Shown here: positions 55,033-64,000 of the stretch, piece after piece
Layout of the letters: every line of letters starts with the position of its first letter
Position numbering within the stretch: position 1 is the first letter of the stretch
Assembly: GCA_026225945.1 (NCBI GenBank)
Contig: JAMJFZ010000596.1
Location: 2,121,001 to 2,185,000 of the forward strand
DNA length: 64,000 nucleotides
Source: Cricetomys ansorgei
Lineage: Eukaryota > Chordata > Mammalia > Rodentia > Nesomyidae
Direction of reading: 5' to 3'
The notes under the pieces: model-generated
Database searches by the model: none
Told to the model about the DNA's origin: nothing
The model's input: only the letters and a program-made list of their open reading frames with translations
Translations under genes and position numbers: made by a program

Positions 55033-55885
55033 CTTCCCCCTTTCTGCATACCCAATCCAAAGAAAAATTGCTTTATCTCTACAACACAATTTAACACTAC
55101 ACCAGCAAAACCATTTATAAGAGGAACAATCATGAGGATTGCTAACGCACAGGACCAAATGAAACCAACCATCTATCAAGCTTTCACAGTGTCTTTGGAC
55201 AGCAGAAAAACATTGTCAATGTCCAGTTATCTGGAATGCACTCACAATCTTCTGGGCTCCTCCAAAGGGCTTGGGTCACTTCTCTGTCTCTGCAGCACAC
55301 ACAGCTTGTCCTCCAGGCTCTGGCTGGCTCCACGCCACTGCTGCTGCTGTCCATGGTGGTCGTCCCATGACACTGGCATCTTCAGAACACCGGGGTCCCT
55401 TGCTGCAGCTGGGCTGCACTTTCACCAATGGCCTCTCCTGGGTCTCTTCATGGTGCCAAGCCTGAATTGCCCTCCATGACCCTTTCACGTCTTTAAAACC
55501 AACACCACCTGGGTGACTCTTTAGTATCAAGTTTGGCTGCCAGCACGAGATACAACTTCAGCCAGTTCTGGAAGGCAGCTTCTGTGTGCTGGCCCTGAGG
55601 AAACACTTTCCAGATTTTAAGACAGAGTCTGGTTTTCAGGGGAAAAAAACTGGTCAGTTCAAATCTGAGTTAGAACATTCCAAAGATGACTTCACAATGC
55701 AGCAACCGTTGGTCCTGATTCTTTTAGCAACTGTTTTTCTCAGCATCATCTCAGGTGAACCTTCTCTACGGAAAAGGATCCCTTGGGAGGTGGAGTTCTC
55801 ATCACTATCACAGATGTGTGCCTCACTAGTATCCGGACTGCTTGCAGTCAGGTTTGCAGAGAGAAAAAACAAAAAATACTGGTAA
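55033..55885 (-). mobile_element. Internal region of the short ERV-like element, second copy
   Basis: Homologous to 1306-2100 over almost its whole length, in the same antisense orientation, including 'tgctaacgcacaggaccaaa' and 'cctttggaggagcccag' (minus). No second LTR follows, so this copy is 5'-truncated. The 99-codon plus-strand frame at 55586-55885, which happens to start like a signal peptide, is antisense to the element. Confidence 0.7.
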
Positions 55886-58069
55886 ATAAGCGACTTCTTG
55901 CTCCAAGCCGCACCTCCTTCCGCAGCGGGGGTCCTGGGCCCAGGGGAAGACTCTCTAGCTGAAACATTCTGACAGTTTGGCATTCTTTTTCAGCACCGCT
56001 ACAGGAAAACATACAAGTTTCTTACAGATCTGGAACACAAGACCCGCTTGGGCTTCACACACACACAAAGCCATCAGCAAACTCAGCTTGTAGAACAGTA
56101 CGCTCTGGTTTCCATTTCCTGTGTCCTGGCTGCCAGTGGCAGGAAGGAGCTCACGAAACAAGATAGAGAGAAACTGAGGAAGGCAATCGATGTCCACACG
56201 GAAGCGCACGTGCGTGCGCACATGCACATACACACACACACACACATACACACACACGGAACTAAAGAAAATGGCCATGCTCTAAGGACACAGTGGGGCT
56301 TCAGATGGGCCTGGGTGGCAGCTATAAGGAAGGCACTTGCTCCTGAGAGCCCAGTCCAAGTATTTAGGAGCAAAATGCCACAAAGTCTACAGTTGGCTTT
56401 GGAGGGGGAGGGGCAAAGCAAGAATTTTAAGCCCCAAGGCCCTTCTAGAATCCAGGAACCTGGAATCTAGGCCTGGTTGCTGACCTGGGAATGTGGACCC
56501 AGCCCCAAACCCCGGAGTGGCAGCTGCTCTCACAGAGTGGAGGCCCCAGCATTGGGCACTCAGCAGACATCTCCAGAACCTTCCCCAACCAACAGCCTGT
56601 ATCTGCTGAACTGACATCCTCAGATTCCAGTCTGTAACACTTTTGTCTTAGCCGATATCTGTACAGTATGGACACATGCCTAGAAAACGTGCCGGTCAGC
56701 CAACCCCAGTCTAAGAAAGAAGGTCACGCTGAAAACACTCTGATTTATCTGTTTCCAAAGTCACTTCCTTCTGTGAGGCCTTCAGTAAGATGGACACTCA
56801 ACTGCTTTTCCCAGTGGCCCTTGGGCCTGTTGGAGCTGAAGGATGATGGACAGCACTCAGTTCAACACATTCACACACGTGCAAGACCGTGACAGCGCCA
56901 AAACCAGAATTCAGAGGTTCCTAAATAAAGAAGGTTCGGTGTCCACCTAAAACCACCTTAAAAGAGCCCAGTGTTGTTTAAATGTAGGACAGATATCTCA
57001 TTTCAAAGAAGGTGGGACTCGCCCTTAGGTGGTGCCCAGACCAGCTCTGGGGATGGGTGGCAGAGAAGAGCCTGACAAGGACATCCTTACAAGAGGGAGG
57101 CCAAGGAGGGGTCCCTTGTGTGCATTGCTGACGAAGGCCAAAGGTCAACAGCTGCACCACCAGAGACCGACATCACTGGTCCATGTCAACAGCCACCACC
57201 CCAGACTGCACGGAACCCCCTTTAGGCACATACTGTTTCTGGGTGCTGAAAGCACCACTAACCGTGCCAAGGAATTTGTGTGTCTGCCACACATTCCTTT
57301 TCGAATCAAAATGTCCTTAGCTGTGGTGTTGCTCGCCAGGCTTAAAATCTTCAGCTGGCATCAGGAAGACTCTGAGCACTCTGAGAGGTCATGAAGGGTT
57401 TGTCTGGAGGGAAGTGTGTTCACAGCCCGAGGAAAGGCCTCTAAAGGTGGAGGAAGGCGGCGAGGTTATCTTTTATGAACGTTCTTCTTGCAAACCGTGC
57501 AGGGACAAAGCCTCCCTCAGCTACCCACAATGCAGTACAAAAATGGAGAAAGACCTCAGGCTGTGCCAAGAGAAATACTGCACAGGGAACAGGCAGAGGA
57601 CCCGTCACGACTCGGCGTGGCGGGAGGTGGGATGCCATTCTGGTCCCTGAAGACTTACGAGCCCACAGCACAAAAGGGATGAGAAAGGAAACCGCAAGGC
57701 CGCCTCAGCGGCGAGCCCTGGAAGGTAAGAAAGCACTGAGGTACCAGGTTGGGGCGTGCCTTGGTGCGGTGCTTCTAACAGGGAGTCACGTGTCCATACG
57801 GGACGCACTTGAGGCGGAGCCCCAACTCTCAAACTTTGCACCCTACCGTGGAAATGACGAGCAGTGGGCAGGGAGGTGGAGGCCCTGAAGAACGAATGAA
57901 CTGACTCTGAGCTACACCGCGCCTTTACCCACGGTGCCATTCCAACACGATCATCATCCAAGGACTAAAACGTAAATTCAGTTAGTTGGCAAGCGCACGG
58001 ATTGGATACCTCCCCCTGGAACCCCACAACAGGATAGAAACCACGGGAGTCAAGAAATACTGCATTTAG
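55886..58069. other. Intergenic; (CA)n at 56228-56262, Cys-rich frame near 57.4 kb
   Basis: Non-repetitive apart from a short CA run. Overlapping frames at 57414-57650 and 57475-57888 are noted in findings, but no gene is supported. Confidence 0.35.
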
Positions 58070-58399
58070 GGCTGGGGAGCTGGCTCAGTCAGTAAAGTAC
58101 TCGCCTCACACACACGAGGACTGGAGTTGAGTAAAAAGAAAGCCCAGACGCACTTGCAGCCCCTGCTGTGCAGGTGAGGGCGGCCAGCTCTCAGGAGGCT
58201 TGTGGGCCAGCTAGACTGGCTTATCCGGCGGCGTCCTAGGCCGACGAGAGGCCTTGTCTCCGAGAGGTGGAGGGATTCTGAGGACCAGCACCTAGAGATA
58301 GTGCTCTGACCTCCATACTTGTTCCTTACAAGGAAGGACCCAAAACCCACAGAGAGAGAGAGAGAGAAAGAGAGAGACAGAGAGAGAGAGAGAGAAAGA
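58070..58399 (+). mobile_element. B4-type SINE with (GA)n tail
   Basis: 'gggctggggagctggctcag' head, diverged B1-like half ending 'gctctgacctccatac', then a (GA)n run at 58351-58399. Confidence 0.75.
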
Positions 58400-58639
58400 A
58401 TTTCCTGTTGGCATCTTTCCATCTGAACAGTTGGTGTGAGCCCAGAGGCCGTCAGGGTCACCCAGCATGCACTGGGCAGTGGCATCCTTCCCAGAGGGTC
58501 CTGAGTGGTGACTCCCACTATCCTGTTCTATGGGGGACCTAATGCTCGCAGGACCTAGTCAGTCACCCAGGTCTTCCTCTGTCTGAGCCCTGGGGGTTCC
58601 TTTACATCCATATCTACCGCTGTGTTTGTGCTTCTTCAG

Positions 58640-58900
58640 TAAAATGCTTGCCTCGCAAACATGAGGCCCTGATTTGGGAGCCCCGGCACCGCGCAAGAGC
58701 TGGGCGTGGCACCACCTATCTGAAACCCAGCCCTGTGGATGGGGCCAGGTGCATCCCTAGAGCTCTGGCCAAACTGATGAGCTCCAGATTAGTCAGAGAC
58801 CTTATCTCAAAAATAAACTGGATATTGATCAAGGAAGACGAGAAGTCAACCAACCTCTCTCCCTCTCCCCCTCCCCCTCCCCCCCCTCGTGTGTATGCAA

Positions 58901-58934
<34 letters not shown>

Positions 58935-58955
58935 GCGCGCACGCGCACGCGCTCT
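58640..58955 (+). mobile_element. B4-type SINE with CCT and CA tail
   Basis: 'tgaggccctgatttgggagc', 'gagctgggcgtggcaccacc', 'tgatgagctccagattagtc', 'ccttatctcaaaaataaac', then CCCCCT and (CA)n. Confidence 0.8.
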
Positions 58956-59574
58956 CGCAAAGGAGTGATCAGAGTGGTTTGTGTGCACACGAAAGTCTAA
59001 GCCACTCTGGACCGGCCTTTAAGTCCCATAGATGAGGAAAATGAGCAAAATGTCAGGCAAGGTTAGACCTAGTTAAAATCCACAGTGCAGGCTGAGGGGC
59101 AGATGTTTATCACAGTCTCTCGGGGATGACCTCACCTCCCAGCACATGCAAAGGGCAAGGGCGTGGGTCTCCACGTGTTTCGACTTCAACGCGCCTCTAA
59201 TGTGGACGTGCAGGAAGCCGGGGATCTGGCGTCAGCCTGTTTGCTTACCCGCCACTACCAGCAAGATTGACATCATCTGCTGTCTACCAGCTTGATGACA
59301 TCATCTGCTGTCAATGGTGCCCACACTGAGCCCCAGCTGGGATCAGCAGTATCAGCCGTGTGGGGCCTCAGAGTCCCTGTGAGGAAACAGCTCCCAGAGG
59401 ACTCTCTTTCCTTCCCTAAGACAAGCAGCTTGCCAGCATGGACAAACTGGAACTGCTGAGACAGGTGAGGGCCAGGAGATGCCATGGAACACGGGAGATG
59501 TGTATTCCACACTCGGTGGAATTCTGGAGACCCATGAGGATACGCACAAACACAACCCAAGTATGACTGAACAT
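58956..59574. other. Intergenic, nothing recognised
   Basis: Unique-looking; contains a short direct repeat 'gacatcatctgctgtc' at about 59269 and 59297. Confidence 0.45.
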
Positions 59575-59690
59575 GTCTTTAAGCTCAGCACTGAGCAGGT
59601 AGAGGCATGGAGATCAGGGGTTCAAAGCCACCCTCAGCCACATAGAGCTAGAGACCCTTACTTGTACTTTGACTCCTTCAAAGAAAGGGG
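59575..59690 (+). mobile_element. B1-like SINE, diverged
   Basis: 'tttaagctcagcactgagca', 'ggcatggagatcaggggttc' and 'agccacatagagctagagac' follow the B1/RSINE order. Confidence 0.55.
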
Positions 59691-60417
59691 AGCAGTTAAA
59701 CAGAAAATTCTACATTTTATATGGAAAACACTAAAAATGATAACACACACAAAGAGAATTCAATCTGGTCCATTCTCTGCCATTATCTCAGAACAACCAA
59801 GTCCTTGGGTGATAGATCTGGTGACAACTGTTGGAAGACATGGATGCTTTCCCAGGAACGTAGACATAGGCTCCGGAACACGTCTGTCCTCAGCCTTATC
59901 TCTAATCCCTTCTTCAGTAAGCCTAAAGTGGAATTCTGTTGGCCTGGCTTCCCATGGTCCCTCACTCCTCCCTGAGGTCACACTGGACAGTTCCACAATC
60001 TGTCCTCTTTTAGCTTCTGTGCTCAAGGTTAGAACGTGTGATCTCAAGCTGAGCCAATCGGCGGAATGCACCTGTGGGGATTGGTTCAGGGACGGACGCA
60101 TGACCCATCTGGGATCTATGAAACTCTGCAATCTTCCTGCTCCTGCCCGCCCGCCATGCTGTAGCCGTGGGATTAGGAATCAAACATTGCCATCTTGGGA
60201 GGAGTCTGTGAGAGTGTGTTTAACGCATAATAAGCAGAAACGAGAGGAGCCAGGTCTTTTGAGGGTGCAGCCCCTCCACTAGGGCCTGGGTAGGAATGCC
60301 CTGGTGCCTGGTGTCTGATATTTGTGGGCAGCCTAGCTGCGGCTTTGAGGATTCCTGACTGCAGCTCTCTAAGCGTGCCTTCCACATGTCCTTGATGTAC
60401 CCCGTTAACCCTTCGGC
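59691..60417. other. Probably repeat-derived, open frame across it
   Basis: A 267-codon plus-strand frame runs from 59479 to 60282, starting before the SINE above and reading through it. That argues against a real gene. Sequence near 60050-60170 ('gagccaatcggcggaatgc') looks LTR-like. Confidence 0.35.
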
Positions 60418-60619
60418 CCACCATGTTGGGCTTTGGGGATTCAGTATTCGGTGCCTTTTCTGTTGCTGTGATAGAATTCCCCGACAAAGGCAACACAAGG
60501 GAGGAAGGAAGGTTCGAACCACCATGTTGGGCTTTGGGGATTCAGTATTCGGTGCCTTTTCTGTTGCTGTGATAGAATTCCCCGACAAAGGCAACACAAG
60601 GGAGGAAGGAAGGTTCGAG
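60418..60619 (+). repeat. Perfect 101-bp tandem duplication
   Basis: Two copies, 60418-60518 and 60519-60619, identical by eye except possibly the last base. They lie within the unnamed rodent repeat also seen near 10.6 and 37.3 kb. Confidence 0.92.
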
Positions 60620-60787
60620 GTACCCGCACTCAGAAGGCAGAAACCCGAGACTGCTGATACTCAGCTGTCTCTCCTCTTTAAGCAATCCAGGACCCCGGCT
60701 CAGAGATAGTACTTCTAGGGTGGGCATTCCCACCGCAACTAACCTAACCAAGATAATCCCTGCAGGCAAGCTTAGGTGACTCTAGAG

Positions 60788-60976
60788 CAGCAGTTTCCAG
60801 CATTGAAGGAATAGGGGTCGCCGCAGACCATCTTCATATCGGACATTTATGGTTCACAACAGTAGCAAGACTACAGTTATGAAGCAGCAATGAAAATAAT
60901 TTTATGGTGGGGGGGTCATCACAATATGAGGAACTGTATTAAAAGGTCTCAGCATTAGGGAGGTTGAGAACCACTG
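60788..60976 (-). mobile_element. URR1-like hAT-Charlie element with 8-bp TSD
   Basis: Termini CAGCAGTTTCCAGCATT and AGGTTGAGAACCACTG. Flanks CTCTAGAG (60780-60787) and CTCGAGAG (60977-60984) match at seven of eight positions. Internally deleted (189 bp). Confidence 0.88.
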
Positions 60977-60984
60977 CTCGAGAG

Positions 60985-61569
60985 CCTGTCAGGTGGACAT
61001 TAGCCATCACAAGAATACCGCTTTATCTGATGCCATAGTCAGGCTCCACTGTCGTGTGAACAGACTAAGAAGCCTCTATGACTTTAGTGATGAACACCTT
61101 TAGGTGTCCAGAGAGGACTGACTGAAGTGGGGGGTGTCCCACGGCTGGGGGCCCTTTGAAGTAAAAGGGAGACAGGAAGAAATTGAACTGAGTTCTGGCG
61201 TACCTCTCTGCTGCTTTGTTTAGCTGTGCCACTCAACCCAGCTGTGAGGTCGTCATAAGTACAAAACCCCCGGCACTTCGAAATCACTCAGGAGTCTGAG
61301 GGGGGTGAGTCTCTGTAGGAGCCAACAACCAAAGAGCTGGCTGGGAGTCCCCTCCTGGCTGTGGAAGCTAACTGCCCCCAGAGGTGGTGGGAAACACTGT
61401 GTGATTGCCAGGTGCTGGGGTTATTTGTGAAGGTGTGGCTCCTGTGGCTTTGATAAATTGATCATGAAGTGCCCTCCAGAAGCCCAGCTTTAGCGGGAGC
61501 TCAGTGAAGCTGTGAGCACTGAAGATATGCTGAAGGAAGGGGTTAGGAGCATCAACCACCTCAGAGTTT
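60985..61569. other. Intergenic, nothing recognised
   Basis: Unique-looking. Confidence 0.45.
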
Positions 61570-61639
61570 GTGTGTATGTGCATGAGAGAGAGCATATGTG
61601 TATGTGTGTGTACATGTGTGTGTGCATGTGTGTATGTGT
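61570..61639 (+). repeat. TG-rich tract, left part
   Basis: Short imperfect TG tract ending in GTATGT at the LTR insertion point; continues beyond the LTR at 61972. Confidence 0.85.
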
Positions 61640-61645
61640 GTATGT

Positions 61646-61961
61646 TGTTGGGGAAGTTTATTTTCAGTTATGTTTAAAATGTTTTTATGCATGGTTGGGT
61701 GAGGGGCTATCCTAGGCTCTAGGTGCTCTGTATTGTTTGCAGGTGTTGGATGTTTGATTGCTATTGATCTGCATGTGCTATCAGAAGAACACCTGAGGAG
61801 TTCTGGAAGAATAAAAACTCCTGAGCTGAGAGCTCAGGGTTCCACTGTGCAGGTTGGCGCTTGCCATGGTGGTTCCCTCTGCTGAGGTCTGGCAGGGTTT
61901 CCACATATGAAAATGCCTCAGTGTCTTCCTTGGTGAGACGCACAGCAGCCTAGCTACTACA
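61646..61961 (+). mobile_element. Solo LTR, class II-like ERV, inside a TG tract
   Basis: 316-bp LTR, TGTTGGGGAAG start, CTACTACA end, AATAAA near 61810. GTATGT flanks it at 61640-61645 and 61962-61967. Because GTATGT is common in the TG tract, this duplication is weaker evidence than for the other copies. Confidence 0.85.
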
Positions 61962-61971
61962 GTATGTCATT

Positions 61972-62385
61972 ATGCGTGTGTGTATGTGTATTGTGTTTGT
62001 AAATGTATGTATGTGTGTGCATGTATGTATGTACGTATGTCATTGTTCATATGTGTATGTATATGTTCATGTGTGTGCATGTGTGTGCGTGTATGTGTGT
62101 ATGTGTGTGTGCATGTGTGTGCATATGTGTGCATGTGTGTGTGCATGTATGTGTGCATATGTGTGTGGTGTGTGTGTGCATGTGTGTATGTGTGTGCATG
62201 TGTGTGTGCATGTGTGTGTGCATGTGTGTGCATGTGTGTGCATGTGTGTGCATGTGTGTGCATGTATGTGTGTATGTGTGTGTGTGGGTGTGTGTGCATG
62301 TGTGTGCATGTGTGTGCATGTGTGTGTGTGGTGTGGGTGTGTGTGTGGGTGTGTGTGCATGTGTGTGCATGTGCACACACAAGTA
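61972..62385 (+). repeat. TG-rich tract, right part
   Basis: About 410 bp of imperfect TG repeat with GTGCATGTGTGT variants. Overlapping frames are artefacts. Confidence 0.95.
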
Positions 62386-62534
62386 TAGAAAGTCATAAGC
62401 TCTTTATGAAGTGGAGATCTCTTTGGAATGGGTCTTACTAGGGATTGCGAGTTAATGGAACCTCCCTTTAAATCGCGCTTACTGTCCTCCCCGCAGGCCT
62501 TGGGCATGTTAGACAAGCCCAGCAAGAGCCATCC

Positions 62535-62730
62535 TTGTGGTTTAGATCCAGGTGCAGACCTGTGATCCCAGATTCCTGGGCACAAGAGACAGAGAGGCCA
62601 AGGCCAGCCCGAGCGATTCAGTGTGACTCTATCTCGGAATTTAAAAAATCCGAAGATAGCTGGGGCCGTAGCTCAGTGAGAAATCACAAGCCTGCACACA
62701 CAAGGTCCCAGGCTGCGTCCCCAGGACTGT
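62535..62730 (+). mobile_element. B1-like SINE followed by ID-like element
   Basis: Left: 'gtgatcccagattcctgggc' and 'ctctatctcggaattt'. Right: 'gccgtagctcagtgagaaat' (box A) and 'aggtcccaggctgcgtcccc' (box B), an ID-type tRNA-derived unit. Confidence 0.65.
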
Positions 62731-63237
62731 AAACACACTCGTGCATGTACACAGAGTAGCTAGGTGAGGGGAGAGAGAGAAGGAGAGCTTCCAGCCTACC
62801 TACCAGGTGTGGGTGACAGAGAAGCCAGGGAAGAAATCTCAGTTCCAGCCAAGAACCCTGATCCTCGGGATGCCTCAGTCGCTCTTCTCTGCCAGCCTCC
62901 AGCTCTCTGGGGACTCTCCTCAGATACAGAGTGTCTGTGGTAACAAGCTGAGGGACTGGGAAGGAGGGCAGTCGGGTCTAACAGCCTGGACCCTGCTGTG
63001 CAGGTTATGTGTGTGAGCCCAAGACAGGAAGTGGAAGCTCTGACCTGTTAGAACAGACTCTTGGACATGGCTGTGGAGAGCTGACAGGCACGCCCAGCTC
63101 CCGCAACCTCTCCCACTCACCACCCCTGCCACCCAGGGACTGGAGGCAGCCTGACTACGGTCCTGTGTTAACCAAGCCTGCTTCTTTCAGGTGCAGGACA
63201 CCCACCTCCCTTGGTGATCTTTAAGAGTAGATACCCA
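62731..63237. other. Intergenic, nothing recognised
   Basis: Unique-looking. Confidence 0.45.
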
Positions 63238-63480
63238 GAGGGCTGGAGAGATGATCAGTGGATAACAGGCCTGCTCCAAAAGCAGAGGACCTAGTTCAGA
63301 CTCCTAGAAGCCGGATGTGGCAACACAGACCTGCAATCCCAGTACTGTTATCCGGCTGGCAGAGACCACCAGGCTAGCTGGCCTACACAGTCGCACCAAC
63401 AAGAGGCCATAACAAGATGGAAGGGAAGGAGCAAAATCTGAGGCTGTGCTCTGACCCCACGTGCACGCACAGCACGCTCA
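63238..63480 (+). mobile_element. B4-type SINE
   Basis: 'agggctggagagatgatcag' head, 'agccggatgtggcaacacag' and 'cctgcaatcccagtactg' middle, then runs into the CA tract. Confidence 0.75.
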
Positions 63481-63611
63481 TGTGCACGTGTGCGTGCACA
63501 CAGACACACACAGACACACACACAGCACACACACACACAGACACACACACAGACACACATACATAGCACACACACAGACACACACACACACACACAGACA
63601 CACACACAAAT

Positions 63612-63646
<35 letters not shown>

Positions 63647-64000
63647 CACACACACACACAGACACACACACACATACACAGCACCACACACAGACACACA
63701 CATAGCACACACACACAGACACATACATAGCACACACACACACACACACAAACAGACACACACACACAGACACACACACAGACACACACACATAGCACAC
63801 ACAGCACACATACACAGACACACACACATAGCACATACACACACACACACACAGACACACACACATGCACACACACACACACACAGACACACAGACACAC
63901 ACACATAGCACACACAGCACACACACAGACACACACACACACAGACACACACACACACACACATAGCACACACACACAGACACACAGACACACACACATA
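63481..64000 (+). repeat. (CA)n-rich tract at window end
   Basis: More than 500 bp of ACACACAGACAC and ACATAGCACAC units, cut off by the window end. Minus-strand CVCV frames of up to 215 codons are artefacts. Confidence 0.96.

Noticed and set aside
55586..55885. 99-codon plus-strand frame with a signal-peptide-like segment
   Set aside because: Lies antisense in the internal region of an ERV-like element, and the homologous region at 1306-2100 does not keep it. Taken as chance.
62655..62730. Possible tRNA gene (box A and box B present)
   Set aside because: No cloverleaf can be closed; it matches an ID-type SINE body.
1..64000. CRISPR array, bacterial operon or phage
   Set aside because: Tandem arrays here are contiguous without unique spacers, and the SINE/LTR content and GT-AG introns are those of a rodent genome.

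Overview
This window is a gene-poor stretch of a muroid rodent genome. The evidence is a dense mix of B1, B2, B3, B4 and ID-type SINEs, hAT-Charlie URR1-like elements, class II-like LTR elements with 6-bp target duplications, a MaLR LTR, a degenerate L1 fragment, and very long (CA)n/(TG)n and (TTCC)n tracts. I cannot fix the species. I see no bacterial-style genes, operons, CRISPR arrays or RNA genes, and nearly every long open frame is a by-product of simple repeats.

One real protein-coding gene can be built from the sequence: a four-exon lysozyme-like 4 gene (Lyzl4) on the minus strand, coding from 46919 down to 42216. Its exons are 46781-46919, 46536-46685, 44916-44994 and 42216-42285. All junctions are GT-AG, phases agree, and the product is 145 residues with a signal peptide, eight cysteines and no stops. 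The lysozyme catalytic Glu is present (residue 54) but the catalytic Asp position is Gly (residue 72), as expected of a non-muramidase LYZL4. Family knowledge places LYZL4 between CCK and VIPR1 in mammals; neither neighbour is visible here, so the window is probably mostly intergenic.

Layout: 1-42 kb is intergenic, with SINEs, LTR elements, a 0.7-kb (TTCC)n tract (5.1-5.85 kb), minisatellites at 22.6 and 35.8 kb, and two huge TG tracts (25.6-26.9 and 28.4-29.8 kb). 42-47 kb is Lyzl4. 47-64 kb is intergenic again, with a 41-bp minisatellite (53.5-54.1 kb), LTRs and more CA/TG tracts.

The most interesting feature is inside Lyzl4. Intron 2 starts directly with a 17-unit, about 33-bp minisatellite whose unit carries a copy of the exon 2 splice donor. 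About ten decoy GTGGGT/GTGAGT donors therefore lie just downstream of the real one. Intron 3 holds a second array, of 29-bp units arranged in a 148-bp higher-order repeat. Eight LTR copies of one class II-like family lie in the window; four solo copies show 6-bp direct repeats at their ends.
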